Origin: a virus
Length of the DNA stretch: 64,000 nucleotides
Reading direction: 5' to 3' (one strand)
Virus record (IMG/VR): IMGVR_UViG_3300036893_000033
Span: 30,888-94,887 of that record
The position numbers were made by a program, and so were the translations under genes. A model generated the notes under the pieces. That model saw only the letters and a list, made by a program, of their open reading frames with translations. It had not been told where the DNA came from and did no database searches. Shown here one piece after another: positions 17,029 through 26,097 of this stretch (position 1 is its first letter; each line of letters starts with the position of its first letter).

Positions 17029-17832
17029 ATGCCTAACTCAGCAGTGCAGGGGTATTATATAGAGTTCGGGTCCGCGTGGCTCTTTTGCCTGCCCAACGGC
17101 GGCAACCAAGTGGCCGCTCCGCAGCCCGTGTTCCCGCTCACCGTACAGGACGTGGCCGTCGAGACCAAGGGTAAGCTGGAGGAATTGCGCGGCCAGTACC
17201 AGTGGCCCGACGACACCGCACTCGGCGACAAATCGGGAACATTCAAGTTCGGCATCGGTCGCAAGGACTGGTATCTGTTCAATCAGATTTACTTCTCCGA
17301 CACTGTGATCTCTGGCGGCGTGACCGTGGTTCCTAATCAGCTAAACAGCGTTCCTGCAACCACCTCCTATGTCGTGACCCCCACGCTCCCGGCCACTGGC
17401 GTTTACGTCGCTGACTTAGGTGTTATCTACGCATCGGGCGCGAATGTTGGAAAGCGCCTTCAGGAGCAGACCGGATCGCTCACGCAGGCTGGCCAATACC
17501 AGGTTAACGTGAGCACCGGCGTTTACACGTTCGACTCTGCCGATGCCTCCGCACAGGTCTACATCAGCTTTAGTTGCACAGTCACTTCTGGCTCAACCTA
17601 CGAGGCAAACAACCAGATCATGGGCTACGGTCCGCAGTGCGAACTCTTCCTTGTGGATGCCTACCAGCCGACTGCTGGCGTAAACAATTGCCTTCAGGTC
17701 TTCGCCGCAAAGGTCAGCGATGTCGGTAACGTTGGCGGAAAGCGCTCCGGCTACGCAATGCCAGAAATATCCGGCCAGTTCTACGCCAACTCCAGCGGTC
17801 AGGTTCTGCGCGCATTCTGTTCAGCCGGTTAA
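17029..17832 (+). CDS. Major tail tube protein
   Basis: A 267-residue beta-rich protein with a strong ribosome site (TTTAAGGAGAAAAGATT). VQDVAVETKGKLEELRGQYQWP and the repeated tube-like strands, plus position between terminator and chaperones, fit the major tail protein. A QVYISFSCTVTSGSTYEANNQ strand pair may be the C-terminal arm. Its TAA overlaps the following ATG. Confidence 0.72.
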   Translation: MPNSAVQGYYIEFGSAWLFCLPNGGNQVAAPQPVFPLTVQDVAVETKGKLEELRGQYQWPDDTALGDKSGTFKFGIGRKDWYLFNQIYFSDTVISGGVTVVPNQLNSVPATTSYVVTPTLPATGVYVADLGVIYASGANVGKRLQEQTGSLTQAGQYQVNVSTGVYTFDSADASAQVYISFSCTVTSGSTYEANNQIMGYGPQCELFLVDAYQPTAGVNNCLQVFAAKVSDVGNVGGKRSGYAMPEISGQFYANSSGQVLRAFCSAG

Positions 17833-18443
17833 TGCGGCCATTGCCGGGTAACGACATGGACACCTGCCGGGGATGCAGATACTTCGAGCGCGAACGGAGG
17901 CGCCCCTCCGAACCGCATATCCATGAGATGTCCGTGCAGGCGTTCGTCTGCCTGCGATCCCCGGCGCATGTGATTTACGCAAGAGACGACGGTTTTCCGA
18001 AAAGGTGTAATCACTACCAAAAATGTTCTGTGATCGGAACTGAATGGCCTATGCCGATAACGATAGACTGGGAATTAGCCCGAAGAGGCTGGGCTACTAT
18101 GTACGGGTTTACCAGAAACTCGCTTCTTATTCTAGCCTTCTTCTGCATTCTTGGCGCGCTGGTTCCTTCGTACATTCCGGGACAGGGCGATAATTCCCGC
18201 ATCGAGATCCAGCAGGACGACCTGCGTCTGCGCCTGGACAAGCAGGACGTTCGGGACGCGGTGGTGGACGAGAAGCTGTCCACGCTGGCGGAGCAAATGA
18301 AGGAATCCCGCGACTGGCAGGACTCGATGGGCAATCGCCTGAACGTGTTCCTGGCCGGGTTCCTGATGTTTGTGGCCAAGCAGATGTTTGAGCGGGCTTT
18401 TGGCGGGAGGTTCGGGGACAAGAAAGGGAAGACAGATGCCTGA
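17832..18443 (+). CDS. Cys-motif membrane protein, possibly a fusion
   Basis: A 203-residue protein. Residues 9-66 carry CRGCRYFERERRRP and CNHYQKC, a likely zinc site. A membrane helix (LLILAFFCILGALVPSYIPG) follows, then a charged coiled coil (DDLRLRLDKQDVRDAVVDEK) and a second hydrophobic stretch. The two halves look like separate small phage proteins joined in frame. Function unknown. Confidence 0.5.
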   Translation: MRPLPGNDMDTCRGCRYFERERRRPSEPHIHEMSVQAFVCLRSPAHVIYARDDGFPKRCNHYQKCSVIGTEWPMPITIDWELARRGWATMYGFTRNSLLILAFFCILGALVPSYIPGQGDNSRIEIQQDDLRLRLDKQDVRDAVVDEKLSTLAEQMKESRDWQDSMGNRLNVFLAGFLMFVAKQMFERAFGGRFGDKKGKTDA

Positions 18444-18573
18444 TAACGAAGAGGATAAAAAGCGAAGTAAAGGGGGTGATCACGCCTTGGCGGCTGATGA
18501 TTCGCCCTCCACGGCTGCGCCGGAGGCACAGCCCAGTCCTGATGGCCCTCCAGGCGGCAGCACGGGAACGTAG
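18436..18573 (+). CDS. Small hydrophilic protein
   Basis: A 45-residue Ser/Pro/Asp-rich, low-complexity protein overlapping the previous stop by 8 bases. Disordered by composition. No family. Confidence 0.35.
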   Translation: MPDNEEDKKRSKGGDHALAADDSPSTAAPEAQPSPDGPPGGSTGT

Positions 18574-18724
18574 TGGTATCCTGCATTCCATAGGCCTCCA
18601 CACTCAGGCGCAGAAACGCGGCTAAGTGCGCTTTGCGTCCATCGAGCCGATCCGACTTAACAGTCCGGGGTGGGCAGGGCGATGATCCGGGCGTAATAGT
18701 CCGGCGGGAGGCTCCAGTAATTAA

Positions 18725-19093
18725 ATGCTCTGGTACTTGGAACTCCTGCTCGAATCAGCGCTACTGACGCGCCTCTGCCTGAACCGCGATCCGCGCAAGT
18801 ATTTCCAGGCATTCGTCGCCGTTGATCTCCTCGGCGGCATCCTCTCCATGCTCGGTCAGCGGTTGCACTTCCTTGGCTTCAGCGCCCACGCTTGGTGGAT
18901 CGCCACAATCGCCTGCATACCGCTGATGGCGCTGTCGCTCAACGAGGCGTCTGAGCGCCGTCACCGATTGCTATTGTTCTGGTGGGTAGCCTTCGGCTAC
19001 GGCTGCGCCTGGATACGCATTTTCCCGCTCACGAATCAGGTTCTTCTGGTCGGTAACTGCCTTGCTTTTATCGCTTGGCTTTGTGTGGCATAA
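18725..19093 (+). CDS. Multi-pass membrane protein
   Basis: A 122-residue protein with about four hydrophobic segments (LLESALLTRLCL, FVAVDLLGGILSML, WIATIACIPLMALSL, VLLVGNCLAFIAWLCVA). It lies just before the tail chaperone genes. No family is recognised; membrane location is clear. Confidence 0.55.
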   Translation: MLWYLELLLESALLTRLCLNRDPRKYFQAFVAVDLLGGILSMLGQRLHFLGFSAHAWWIATIACIPLMALSLNEASERRHRLLLFWWVAFGYGCAWIRIFPLTNQVLLVGNCLAFIAWLCVA

Positions 19094-19119
19094 TAAACGC
19101 CAGGGAGAATCACCACCTC

Positions 19120-19455
19120 TTGAAAAAGAAAACGGTAACATTCGGCGATGCGTCGATAACATTCGCGGAGCTTAACAGGTTTCAGGCCAAGGAGCTTCTG
19201 AGGTGGAGTTCCGAAGCCAGGGAAGCGCCTAAAACTGAGGAAGAGATGGAGTCCCGGTTCTGGCACACCATCGCCATCAGCGTCAACAACGCGGTCGCGC
19301 CACCGACCGAAGCCAGCCCGCTCGGTTCCGACGCAGGGGTGCCTCACCTTCAGGCCACCATCGGATTTGCGTCATCCAAAGAGTTGCACTCCATGATCCT
19401 CGACCTCAGTGGCCTCACGAGCACATCCTCGGGGGAAACGCCGGCCCCCAGTTAA
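19120..19455 (+). CDS. Tail assembly chaperone, short form (G-type)
   Basis: A 111-residue protein from TTG behind GGGAG. An acidic helical core (TFAELNRFQAKELLRWSSEA) fits tail assembly chaperones, which coat the tape measure during tube growth. It lies between tube and tape-measure genes. Ribosomes that slip -1 before 19455 would add the downstream domain. Confidence 0.65.
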   Translation: MKKKTVTFGDASITFAELNRFQAKELLRWSSEAREAPKTEEEMESRFWHTIAISVNNAVAPPTEASPLGSDAGVPHLQATIGFASSKELHSMILDLSGLTSTSSGETPAPS

Positions 19456-19781
19456 CAGACGTTGCGGAACTGGATCGGCGCATAGCAACGGCAACCGGGT
19501 GGACGTTCCGGTATATCGACAGTCTTTGGTCATCGGAGTTCTTTGCGCTGATCGATAGCTGGCGCAATAACCCTCCGGCAAACGAGGCGCTCCAGATGGC
19601 GCTGAGGGCGTTCACGAACTGGAAACCGGAAGAGGCGAAACATTCTTCAAGCACTGAAGATATCCGCGACTTCGCCATGCACACGGGGGTGCCTGTGGTG
19701 CCGATTGAGATGATGGAGCCACGACTCAGGGGGTACCTGGATCTGGCGCGGGCGCAGATGGCTTCGGAGAAAATTAACTGA
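19239..19781 (+). CDS. Tail assembly chaperone extension read by -1 frameshift (GT-type)
   Basis: This frame is open from 19239 to 19781 but has no ATG, GTG or TTG before 19596, while its protein-like sequence begins by about 19449 (QLTDVAELDRRIATATGWTF, FFALIDSW). It can therefore be made in full only by a -1 shift from the preceding gene, as in lambda G/GT. A run GGGGGAAA at 19431-19438 (codons TCG GGG GAA) and CCCCC near 19446 are slip candidates; neither is a canonical heptamer. Confidence 0.65.
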   Translation, partial: GRDGVPVLAHHRHQRQQRGRATDRSQPARFRRRGASPSGHHRICVIQRVALHDPRPQWPHEHILGGNAGPQLTDVAELDRRIATATGWTFRYIDSLWSSEFFALIDSWRNNPPANEALQMALRAFTNWKPEEAKHSSSTEDIRDFAMHTGVPVVPIEMMEPRLRGYLDLARAQMASEKIN

Positions 19782-20074
19782 TGAGCGTGCGCGTCAGGTT
19801 TGAGTACAGCATCCTTAACTTCGAGGGGCCGTCGCTTGGGGTGATCCGCCAGGAGATCGCCAAAATGGGGCAGTCCGGGTGGGAGAACTATGCTGTTGAC
19901 ATGGGTCGGCTATGGTTCTTTTTTAAGCGCCCAGCCGACCCCCTCGCGGACTTCGAGCACGTCCCGCAGCAGCCTGCGGTTAAGCCGGTAGTGCCTGTGG
20001 TCGCCCCGCCGCCTGCGGTGGCTCCGCTGCTAAATCGCAATAAGCAGTACCAGAACGGAGCGGCACGGCGATGA
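19781..20074 (+). CDS. Hypothetical protein (DUF4177-like)
   Basis: A 97-residue protein; the first 55 residues have the small fold seen in DUF4177-type proteins: YSILNFEGPS then QSGWENYAVDMGRLWFFFKRP. A Pro/Val-rich tail follows. Coupled to the chaperone by a one-base TGATG overlap. Confidence 0.5.
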   Translation: MSVRVRFEYSILNFEGPSLGVIRQEIAKMGQSGWENYAVDMGRLWFFFKRPADPLADFEHVPQQPAVKPVVPVVAPPPAVAPLLNRNKQYQNGAARR

Positions 20075-20205
20075 GGATCGCATTCTGGCTCCTCCGAAGA
20101 TTCGAGATATTCCGCCTGCCTGAACAGCAGAACACGGAGATACGCGCAGAGGTTGATTCGCTCTATGAAGTAGTCTACGGAGTATGGGGTGAGCACCATG
20201 CCTGA
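20071..20205 (+). CDS. Small protein, unknown
   Basis: Forty-four residues; ATGA overlap with the gene before and overlapping the start of the tape measure. Basic-hydrophobic N-terminus (RIAFWLLRRFEIFRLP) and acidic end. Confidence 0.4.
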   Translation: MRIAFWLLRRFEIFRLPEQQNTEIRAEVDSLYEVVYGVWGEHHA

Positions 20206-23077
20206 TTCCGATTACATTAGAATTTTAACACAACTTGATGCTTCTGGCGTAAGAGACGGAATGGCGCAAGTCAATTCTGCCGTCAAGTCCGGTCTCGATC
20301 AGGTCAAATCCGCCTATGCTCAGGCTCAGGCGCAGGTCAAAGCTGCTGAAGAAGGACTGAAGACAGCGCAGGCCGCTATCGGGACTAACGCCGCCGCATG
20401 GGTTCAGAACAAAACTGCGGTTACCGCCGCTGAAGAGGCGCTGGCGAAGGCGACACTCGCTGCCGCGTCCCTCAAAGCGCAAATGGTGCAGTTGTCACCC
20501 GCCGTCGATAAGGCTACCTACTCCATGCTCCAGGCCAGATTAGCTGGCCGTGCCCTGGTGCAGGAGGTCGGAGGCCCACTGTCGTTTGTGTTCGGACAGG
20601 TTGCCAGTCAGTCGGCTACGCTGGGTCCGCTCATGGCGAACCTCTTCCCGTACATCGCGGGAGCGGCCTTTGTAAAAATAGCATACGACGTTGGGAAAGA
20701 ATTGTACGACTTGGTGGAGAAGTCTGGCCCGCTGATCGAGGCGGAGAAGCAACTTGCCGAACAGACGGCAAAGGACACGCAGGAGTTCTCTAAACTGGAG
20801 GACCAGTTTGAGCACCTTGAAATCGAAAAAATAACGCAGGAGTTGGGCAAGCTGGCCGGGCTGAAGCTTGCTGGATTTTTCGACGCCGGGGAACTGGCTC
20901 GCGATGAGTCCAGAGTAAAGTATCTGAGCGATTTGGCAGTACGTACGAAGCAGAAGATAGCCTCTGATGAATATCAGACATCCAACCCCGTAATATCCAC
21001 TCTTGAGGCCTTCAATCCTCTGGTGACTGGCATGAAGTTTGCCAATATCGACGACGCACAGGCACAAATAGATAACCTAAAAAAGATAAACGATGAACTG
21101 GACACGCTTAACGAAAAGCTACGGGTAGAACACTTGCTGCGCGATTTAAATTCCGGCAAGCAAAGCAAGCAGGAGGCCGACGACCTAAAGGATCAGTTCG
21201 ACGCGCGGGTCGCGGCGGAGCGCAAGGCCAACGCTGAATTATCCCGCAGCATCCACGATAAATACGACGATCAGGTGTCAGCACTCAAGGCGGGAGCCGA
21301 TTACTCGAAGGCCGCCGAGACGAAAATCCGCCAGGACGAGCTTGCAGAGGCGGAATCATACGGCAACCGCGTCAAAGAGTTGACGGTCGAGGTCAACAAG
21401 CAGGTCGCATCGCTGACACTTGAGGGCCAGACTGGACTCGCCCGCATTGTTCGCGAAGGGCATCGCATCGAGGCCGAAGAAGACAAAAAAGCCATAAAGG
21501 AAAAAGAAGCCACCCTGAAAGAGGGCTTTGAGGTTCTGGCTCGCGAAACTGAGCGCGAGGGGGAAGAACAGATTCGCGCCATACAGGCGCAGGAGCGGGA
21601 CGCCGAGGCTGCGCGCAAAGAATCCTATCAGGTGAAACGCAGAGTAACGGAGTCTGCCGGCGCCATTGGGGTAGATCCACTCGAAGTTCAGAAGGTTCAG
21701 GTCGAGGAAGCCGACAAGGAGCGCGAGAAAAGCATATTCGGGGAGAGCGTAAGGCAGCACGTCGAGTACCTTACGCAGATCGCGGATATAGACCAGGGCA
21801 TCATCAGGGAAAAGAAATCCGTCGTGGAGACGTTGAAGGCTCAGGACGAGGCGGCGTTAGCGGAGGCGCATAGGCATGGTGACGACACGAAGTTAATCGA
21901 CGAGAACATTGCACGTGACGACCAGCAGTTGGCTGCGTTGTCGAAAGAAGCGGCAATTGACAAGCTGAAGTCCGACGCCGCCATAGTCGAAGCCGAAACC
22001 GCCAACTGGCAGAAGCTAATCAAGACCCTCAACGGCGAAATCTCCAGCGGACTCGAACACGCCTTTAACGACCTGCTTCAACATCCGAAGAACTTCCAGA
22101 AAGACCTGAACTCCATCTGGCAGAAGATGCTGGAGGATGCCGAAGGGTTCTTTATTAAACTGGGCGTGAAGATCGCTGAGATCGAGGCGCTGAAGATTCT
22201 GTTGCCAAACTCACAGGCATCGAAGAATGCTCCGAGCATTGCGGATACAATCCGAGACGCGCTGGGGTTGAAGCATAAGGGCGGGGCTGGGCTGCCCGCG
22301 CCGGGGAGTGGTGGAATATTGGGTACCGGCGTCGGAGCACCCACCGGCACTGCCGCGCAGACACCGACACAGGCAACTCATGGCCTCGGCTCACCCGCCA
22401 CGGCAGGCGCGGACCCGGCTACTAACGCGGTTACGTTGGCGCAGCAACAGGCGCAGGCATTCTACGGCCAGCAGATCAGTTACGACCAGCAGATCCTTCA
22501 GGCGCTCCAGGACATCCGCACCAGCGCACAGGAGTCGGCGTCATGTACTTGCAGTTCAAGCGGCGGCGGCAGCAGCCTGGCAAATTCGGCGCTCACCACG
22601 GCAGGCGCGTTGGCAGGCGCAGCGGTCGGATCTAAGATCGGACAGATGGGCACTAATAACAGCCCGCAGTACGACAGCGGTGGTGGCTCTTACTTCCCGA
22701 TCTACGACCCGTATGGTCTCGGGTCTGGCTACAACCCAGGCTACGATCCGAATGACCCAGGGGCCACCGGCAACGACCCCGGAACCGCCAGCGGATGGAG
22801 CGCGGGCGGCGCGGACATCAGGCCCAAGGCGCACCTGTCGATGGGAACTAATTATGTGCCCAAGAGCGGCGTGTATCACCTAGACAGAGGCGAGTCGGTT
22901 CAGCCAAAAGCGTATAACCCGGCAGCGGGCGGTCAAGGCGCGGGTGGTGACACGCACCACCACTGGGGAGGGATCACGGTCAACGCGCCGCAGGCATCCA
23001 ACCCACAGCAGATCGGGGCTATGGTGCTCCAGCATGTGCAGTCTGAAATGCGCCGGTCGAACAGGAAGGCGGCATGA
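20189..23077 (+). CDS. Tape measure protein
   Basis: A 962-residue protein that sets tail length and helps eject DNA. It begins at GTG after GGAG (ATG at 20198 is the alternative). Long Ala/Lys/Glu/Gln coiled coils fill residues about 20-110 and 200-660; a hydrophobic stretch (SFVFGQVASQSATLGPLMANLFPYIAG) near 130-160 is typical. Residues about 700-920 are Gly/Ser-rich with TTAGALAGAAVGSKIGQ. At 0.15 nm per residue the tail would be about 140 nm. Confidence 0.88.
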   Translation: MSTMPDSDYIRILTQLDASGVRDGMAQVNSAVKSGLDQVKSAYAQAQAQVKAAEEGLKTAQAAIGTNAAAWVQNKTAVTAAEEALAKATLAAASLKAQMVQLSPAVDKATYSMLQARLAGRALVQEVGGPLSFVFGQVASQSATLGPLMANLFPYIAGAAFVKIAYDVGKELYDLVEKSGPLIEAEKQLAEQTAKDTQEFSKLEDQFEHLEIEKITQELGKLAGLKLAGFFDAGELARDESRVKYLSDLAVRTKQKIASDEYQTSNPVISTLEAFNPLVTGMKFANIDDAQAQIDNLKKINDELDTLNEKLRVEHLLRDLNSGKQSKQEADDLKDQFDARVAAERKANAELSRSIHDKYDDQVSALKAGADYSKAAETKIRQDELAEAESYGNRVKELTVEVNKQVASLTLEGQTGLARIVREGHRIEAEEDKKAIKEKEATLKEGFEVLARETEREGEEQIRAIQAQERDAEAARKESYQVKRRVTESAGAIGVDPLEVQKVQVEEADKEREKSIFGESVRQHVEYLTQIADIDQGIIREKKSVVETLKAQDEAALAEAHRHGDDTKLIDENIARDDQQLAALSKEAAIDKLKSDAAIVEAETANWQKLIKTLNGEISSGLEHAFNDLLQHPKNFQKDLNSIWQKMLEDAEGFFIKLGVKIAEIEALKILLPNSQASKNAPSIADTIRDALGLKHKGGAGLPAPGSGGILGTGVGAPTGTAAQTPTQATHGLGSPATAGADPATNAVTLAQQQAQAFYGQQISYDQQILQALQDIRTSAQESASCTCSSSGGGSSLANSALTTAGALAGAAVGSKIGQMGTNNSPQYDSGGGSYFPIYDPYGLGSGYNPGYDPNDPGATGNDPGTASGWSAGGADIRPKAHLSMGTNYVPKSGVYHLDRGESVQPKAYNPAAGGQGAGGDTHHHWGGITVNAPQASNPQQIGAMVLQHVQSEMRRSNRKAA

Positions 23078-23259
23078 TGCCCATACAGTTTACCCCACGC
23101 GCCGATGGTTGCATTCCGGACGCCTGCCCGGATTGGGATGTGTGCGCGGTCTGCGGGGAAGTGATCGACTACTACGATGGCAAGCAGCGCGTTGAAGATC
23201 CGATGTCGCTACATCGATTCAGGCACGGCAGCGAAGGATGTCCGAGGGACCGTAAATGA
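23077..23259 (+). CDS. Small Cys-rich (zinc) protein
   Basis: Sixty residues with C...C at CIPDACPDWDVCAVCG and a late Cys after HRFRHGSEGC; a probable zinc-binding unit. Two adjacent ATGs overlap the tape-measure stop; the second is used here. Coupled to the glycosyltransferase by ATGA. Confidence 0.5.
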   Translation: MPIQFTPRADGCIPDACPDWDVCAVCGEVIDYYDGKQRVEDPMSLHRFRHGSEGCPRDRK

Positions 23260-23951
23260 TATCCCTCTGCATGATTACCCTAAACGAATCCCCCCGCCTC
23301 CAGCGCGCCATAGACTCCGCACGCTCTCAGGTGGAGGAGCTTATCATCGTAGACACCGGCAGCACTGACGGAACCGTGGATATCGCCCGCGACAACATGG
23401 CGACGGTGGCACGCATCCCGTTCGTGGACTTCTCCCACGCGCGGAACTACAGCATATCGCTCGCACACGGGGATTACATTTTCGTCCTCGACGCCGACGA
23501 GACGCTGGAGGGCGAATTGCCGGTCCCTCACGTAAAACACAGCTACGCCTTTCATCGGGTCAACGTCGGGCCGGATTACAGGGCATGCGACGATTACCCC
23601 GTGCGACTGTTCCCGCGCTCCGCCTGCTACGAGGGCCGGGTACATGAGACCGTCAACGCCTCCGTTGCTCGCAACGGCGGCTCGATCCGCAGCGTAGCGA
23701 ACGCGATCCGTCACTGGCTCCCGACGCAAGGGGAGCGGAAGGCCAAGAATCTGCGCTACATTGAAGTCTTGAGGCAGGAAATAGCGGAGTCGCCTAACAT
23801 GGAACGTATGGAGTTTCTGGCGGCGGAGTATTACCAGATGGGCGAGTTTCAGCAGGCAGCGGCAGTGGCGCAGGGGATCGTTGACCGGTGGCCCGGTAAC
23901 GGTCGCTGGCACCAGCGGGCGCGTCGCTACCGGGAGGCGGTGGCAGCATGA
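23256..23951 (+). CDS. Family 2 glycosyltransferase
   Basis: A 231-residue protein with the GT-A nucleotide-sugar fold: SLCMITLNESPRLQRAID, the IVDTGSTDGT loop, and the DADE metal-binding motif (FVLDADETLEG). The C-terminal about 60 residues look like a TPR-type helical pair (FLAAEYYQMGEFQQAAAVAQ). It sits between tape measure and tail tip in the late operon, so it may glycosylate virion proteins or alter host surface sugars; the target is inferred. Confidence 0.85.
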   Translation: MISLCMITLNESPRLQRAIDSARSQVEELIIVDTGSTDGTVDIARDNMATVARIPFVDFSHARNYSISLAHGDYIFVLDADETLEGELPVPHVKHSYAFHRVNVGPDYRACDDYPVRLFPRSACYEGRVHETVNASVARNGGSIRSVANAIRHWLPTQGERKAKNLRYIEVLRQEIAESPNMERMEFLAAEYYQMGEFQQAAAVAQGIVDRWPGNGRWHQRARRYREAVAA

Positions 23952-24289
23952 CACCTGACGCTCGCATACCCATTCAGGACGCCTCCGTGCGCCAGATCGG
24001 TCCCGATACTTTTGAGGGCTGCGTGAGCAAGCAGCAATACGACTCCCTGAAGCTGATGATGCGGACGCCTTCTGTGGTGCTTCAGTGCCAGATATGCCAC
24101 CCGACGGCGGGGGCGATAACGGTCAGGCTGAAGGCGTTCCTGGAGCGTCCGAAAGTATTGTGGGAGGCCGTTAAGGCGGACCCGCTTACGCCTAAGATCG
24201 TGATTCCCGACTGGATGAAGGCTGAGGCTAAGGTGCGGCGGGAGATGGCGGAGCGGAAGATGAAGAAGGCGATGAAGCATGGTCGCTGA
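23948..24289 (+). CDS. Hypothetical protein with Cys pair
   Basis: A 113-residue protein; CQICHP is a single knuckle, and the C-terminal 25 residues are a Lys/Arg/Met helix. ATGA overlap with the glycosyltransferase. No family recognised. Confidence 0.5.
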   Translation: MTPDARIPIQDASVRQIGPDTFEGCVSKQQYDSLKLMMRTPSVVLQCQICHPTAGAITVRLKAFLERPKVLWEAVKADPLTPKIVIPDWMKAEAKVRREMAERKMKKAMKHGR

Positions 24290-24476
24290 GATAGGGGTCG
24301 CTGAGATAGAGCTACTCCAGTTTTTTGAGCACGCCTTTGAAGGTCCGCCGTGTCCCGCGTGCCACGCCCCGCACTCGCGCTTCCTGTCCACCACGAACGA
24401 ATGGAAATACTATTGCAGGGCATGCTACCGCCGCTTTAATGGCGCGGGTGATTTTATGGATGAGGTATCGCGATGA
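24279..24476 (+). CDS. Zinc-ribbon small protein
   Basis: Sixty-five residues with CPACHAPHS and CRACYRRF knuckles 20 residues apart, a classic zinc ribbon. A 13-base direct repeat (GTCGCTGAGATAG) at its start doubles VAEI. It overlaps both neighbours. Confidence 0.55.
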   Translation: MVAEIGVAEIELLQFFEHAFEGPPCPACHAPHSRFLSTTNEWKYYCRACYRRFNGAGDFMDEVSR

Positions 24477-25177
24477 GCACGCCGATATTCGGCCCGCTGC
24501 CAGGGCTGATCTCAACCTATAGTCGCGGCAATGCCTGGGAGGGGATTCTCGTCCAAACGTCAGCTTCGCAAATTGAGGCCCGCCAGCAGCAGCAGTCATT
24601 TGCGCGGTATTCCGCCGACCTCAGCTTTGATTATTTAACAATGCAGTCGCGCGGATCTTACACGAACGCTATCGCGGCGCAGAATCTTCAGTACGTGATA
24701 GGCTTCCAGAACTCCCTCGGCGGTGGACTGTCCAGCTTCTTCTACCGCGACCAGGAAGACAACACTGCGATAGGTTCCGTGATCGGCACTGGCGATGGCG
24801 TCACCACCAGTTTCCAGGCGGTTAGGTATTGGGGATCGAACGCTCAGCCCGTCTACGGTTTCGACACCAGAGGCGCAATCAGCTACGGCTCAGGTTACGT
24901 GCAGCCAGCATCATATGCGCAGGCCGCGTACAGCAACGGCGTTCAGGACATGTCGGCTACTTTCGACAGCGAGACCGGAATTATAACGTACTCATCAGCG
25001 CCCGCCTCCGGCCATGCCTTGACCGCTGATTTCACGTACCTGTATCGGTGTCGGATCTTGGAAAATTCGCTTACCTTCGGGAGGCTGTGGAACACCAATT
25101 CGCAGAGCAACCTCAGTACGCCGAATGGCTACTACACGCTGAAGTCGTTCAAAATTATTCAGGTGCTCGCATCATGA
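24473..25177 (+). CDS. Distal tail protein, DUF2460 (GTA Orf12-like)
   Basis: A 234-residue protein. The pattern of DUF2460 is visible: an N-terminal strand with GNAWEGILVQTSASQIEAR, FQNSLGGGLSSFFYRDQEDN, ATFDSETGIITYSSAPASG and a final strand pair ending in TLKSFKIIQVLAS. The family forms the distal tail ring that links tube and hub. The gene opens the GTA-like tail-tip module. Confidence 0.72.
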   Translation: MSTPIFGPLPGLISTYSRGNAWEGILVQTSASQIEARQQQQSFARYSADLSFDYLTMQSRGSYTNAIAAQNLQYVIGFQNSLGGGLSSFFYRDQEDNTAIGSVIGTGDGVTTSFQAVRYWGSNAQPVYGFDTRGAISYGSGYVQPASYAQAAYSNGVQDMSATFDSETGIITYSSAPASGHALTADFTYLYRCRILENSLTFGRLWNTNSQSNLSTPNGYYTLKSFKIIQVLAS

Positions 25178-25356
25178 GAATCATCGACATCGGCGCATTC
25201 TACGTGCGTCCGCGTGGGGTCCGCGTGCCACTCACGCGCGTGAAGTCCAAACCGAAGCGTGGCCAGTATGTGCTCGATGAGGCCAAGGCGCAATATACGA
25301 CCTCGCGGGCTGATATGAAACGGCGGATCGAATATATCTACAGGGTGATCGCATGA
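25174..25356 (+). CDS. Small basic protein, unknown
   Basis: Sixty residues, rich in Arg/Lys (VRPRGVRVPLTRVKSKPKRG). Starts with ATGA overlap on the DUF2460 gene and couples to a small membrane protein. Confidence 0.45.
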   Translation: MRIIDIGAFYVRPRGVRVPLTRVKSKPKRGQYVLDEAKAQYTTSRADMKRRIEYIYRVIA

Positions 25357-25475
25357 CCCGCCGCCAGAGGTACCTAACCTTTATCCCCACGCTGGTCTTG
25401 GGGATTTACTTCCGGGGCGTGCCGTATGTTATCTGCCAGTACCCATGCTTGAGTCTGACGTTGACGCTTAACTAA
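25353..25475 (+). CDS. Small membrane peptide
   Basis: Forty residues: basic start (TRRQRY) and a hydrophobic segment (LTFIPTLVLGIYF). ATGA overlap with the previous gene. Unknown function. Confidence 0.35.
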   Translation: MTRRQRYLTFIPTLVLGIYFRGVPYVICQYPCLSLTLTLN

Positions 25476-25476
25476 A

Positions 25477-25827
25477 ATGACCGCTTACCCATGGCTAGAC
25501 GCGACAATCGAGAAACTGAAGGAGCAGGAGCGCGCTAATCTCCTGAAGATTGAGCATCGCCTGTACGAGGATCGATACATCCGGGCGTATTTCAAGAACT
25601 ACGACGTAGCGCTGAAGCATCACATCGCCGAACTGACCAGCAAGCTCGACTGGAAGCACAAGGTAAAACTGAAGATGCAACTGGACTGCCATCGGTTACG
25701 TGTTAAAATTAATGGCGCGGTTCACTATCTGGACTTCGTGCTGTACGACGGGCAACCTCAGGTCATGCACAGAGGGCAGCCGATAGGGAACGAGGCAGGG
25801 TGGATTGTGATGGAGGCAATGAAGTAA
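25477..25827 (+). CDS. Hypothetical protein
   Basis: A 116-residue, highly charged helical protein (ATIEKLKEQERANLLKIEHR) ending in a small beta part (RVKINGAVHYLDFVLYDG). Inserted between tail-tip genes. No family recognised. Confidence 0.5.
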   Translation: MTAYPWLDATIEKLKEQERANLLKIEHRLYEDRYIRAYFKNYDVALKHHIAELTSKLDWKHKVKLKMQLDCHRLRVKINGAVHYLDFVLYDGQPQVMHRGQPIGNEAGWIVMEAMK

Positions 25828-25829
25828 CC

Positions 25830-26093
25830 ATGGAGCCGGAAAAGATCGTACTGAAATTCAGCAATATAATGACTGTATTGCGTGGCACGCTGGCTGGGCG
25901 ACTGGATGCGCTGGCGGAATGGTTGTCTGGTTTGGCCGACCGTATTGCGCCGCGCGAGGCCGTGCCGCGACTAAACGATTATTCCTATAACGTGTATTCC
26001 ATAAAAAGCCCGGATGGTGCCGATTCCGTGACAACCGCGACATTGACGGTGCAGGAGAAGGCAAACACTATTACATGGAACCCGCCTTACTGA
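25830..26093 (+). CDS. Hypothetical protein
   Basis: Eighty-seven residues. ATG at 25830 chosen because it follows the previous stop directly. Helical N-terminal half and a strand-rich C-terminus (DSVTTATLTVQEKANTITW). Unknown. Confidence 0.45.
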   Translation: MEPEKIVLKFSNIMTVLRGTLAGRLDALAEWLSGLADRIAPREAVPRLNDYSYNVYSIKSPDGADSVTTATLTVQEKANTITWNPPY

Positions 26094-26097
26094 CCCC

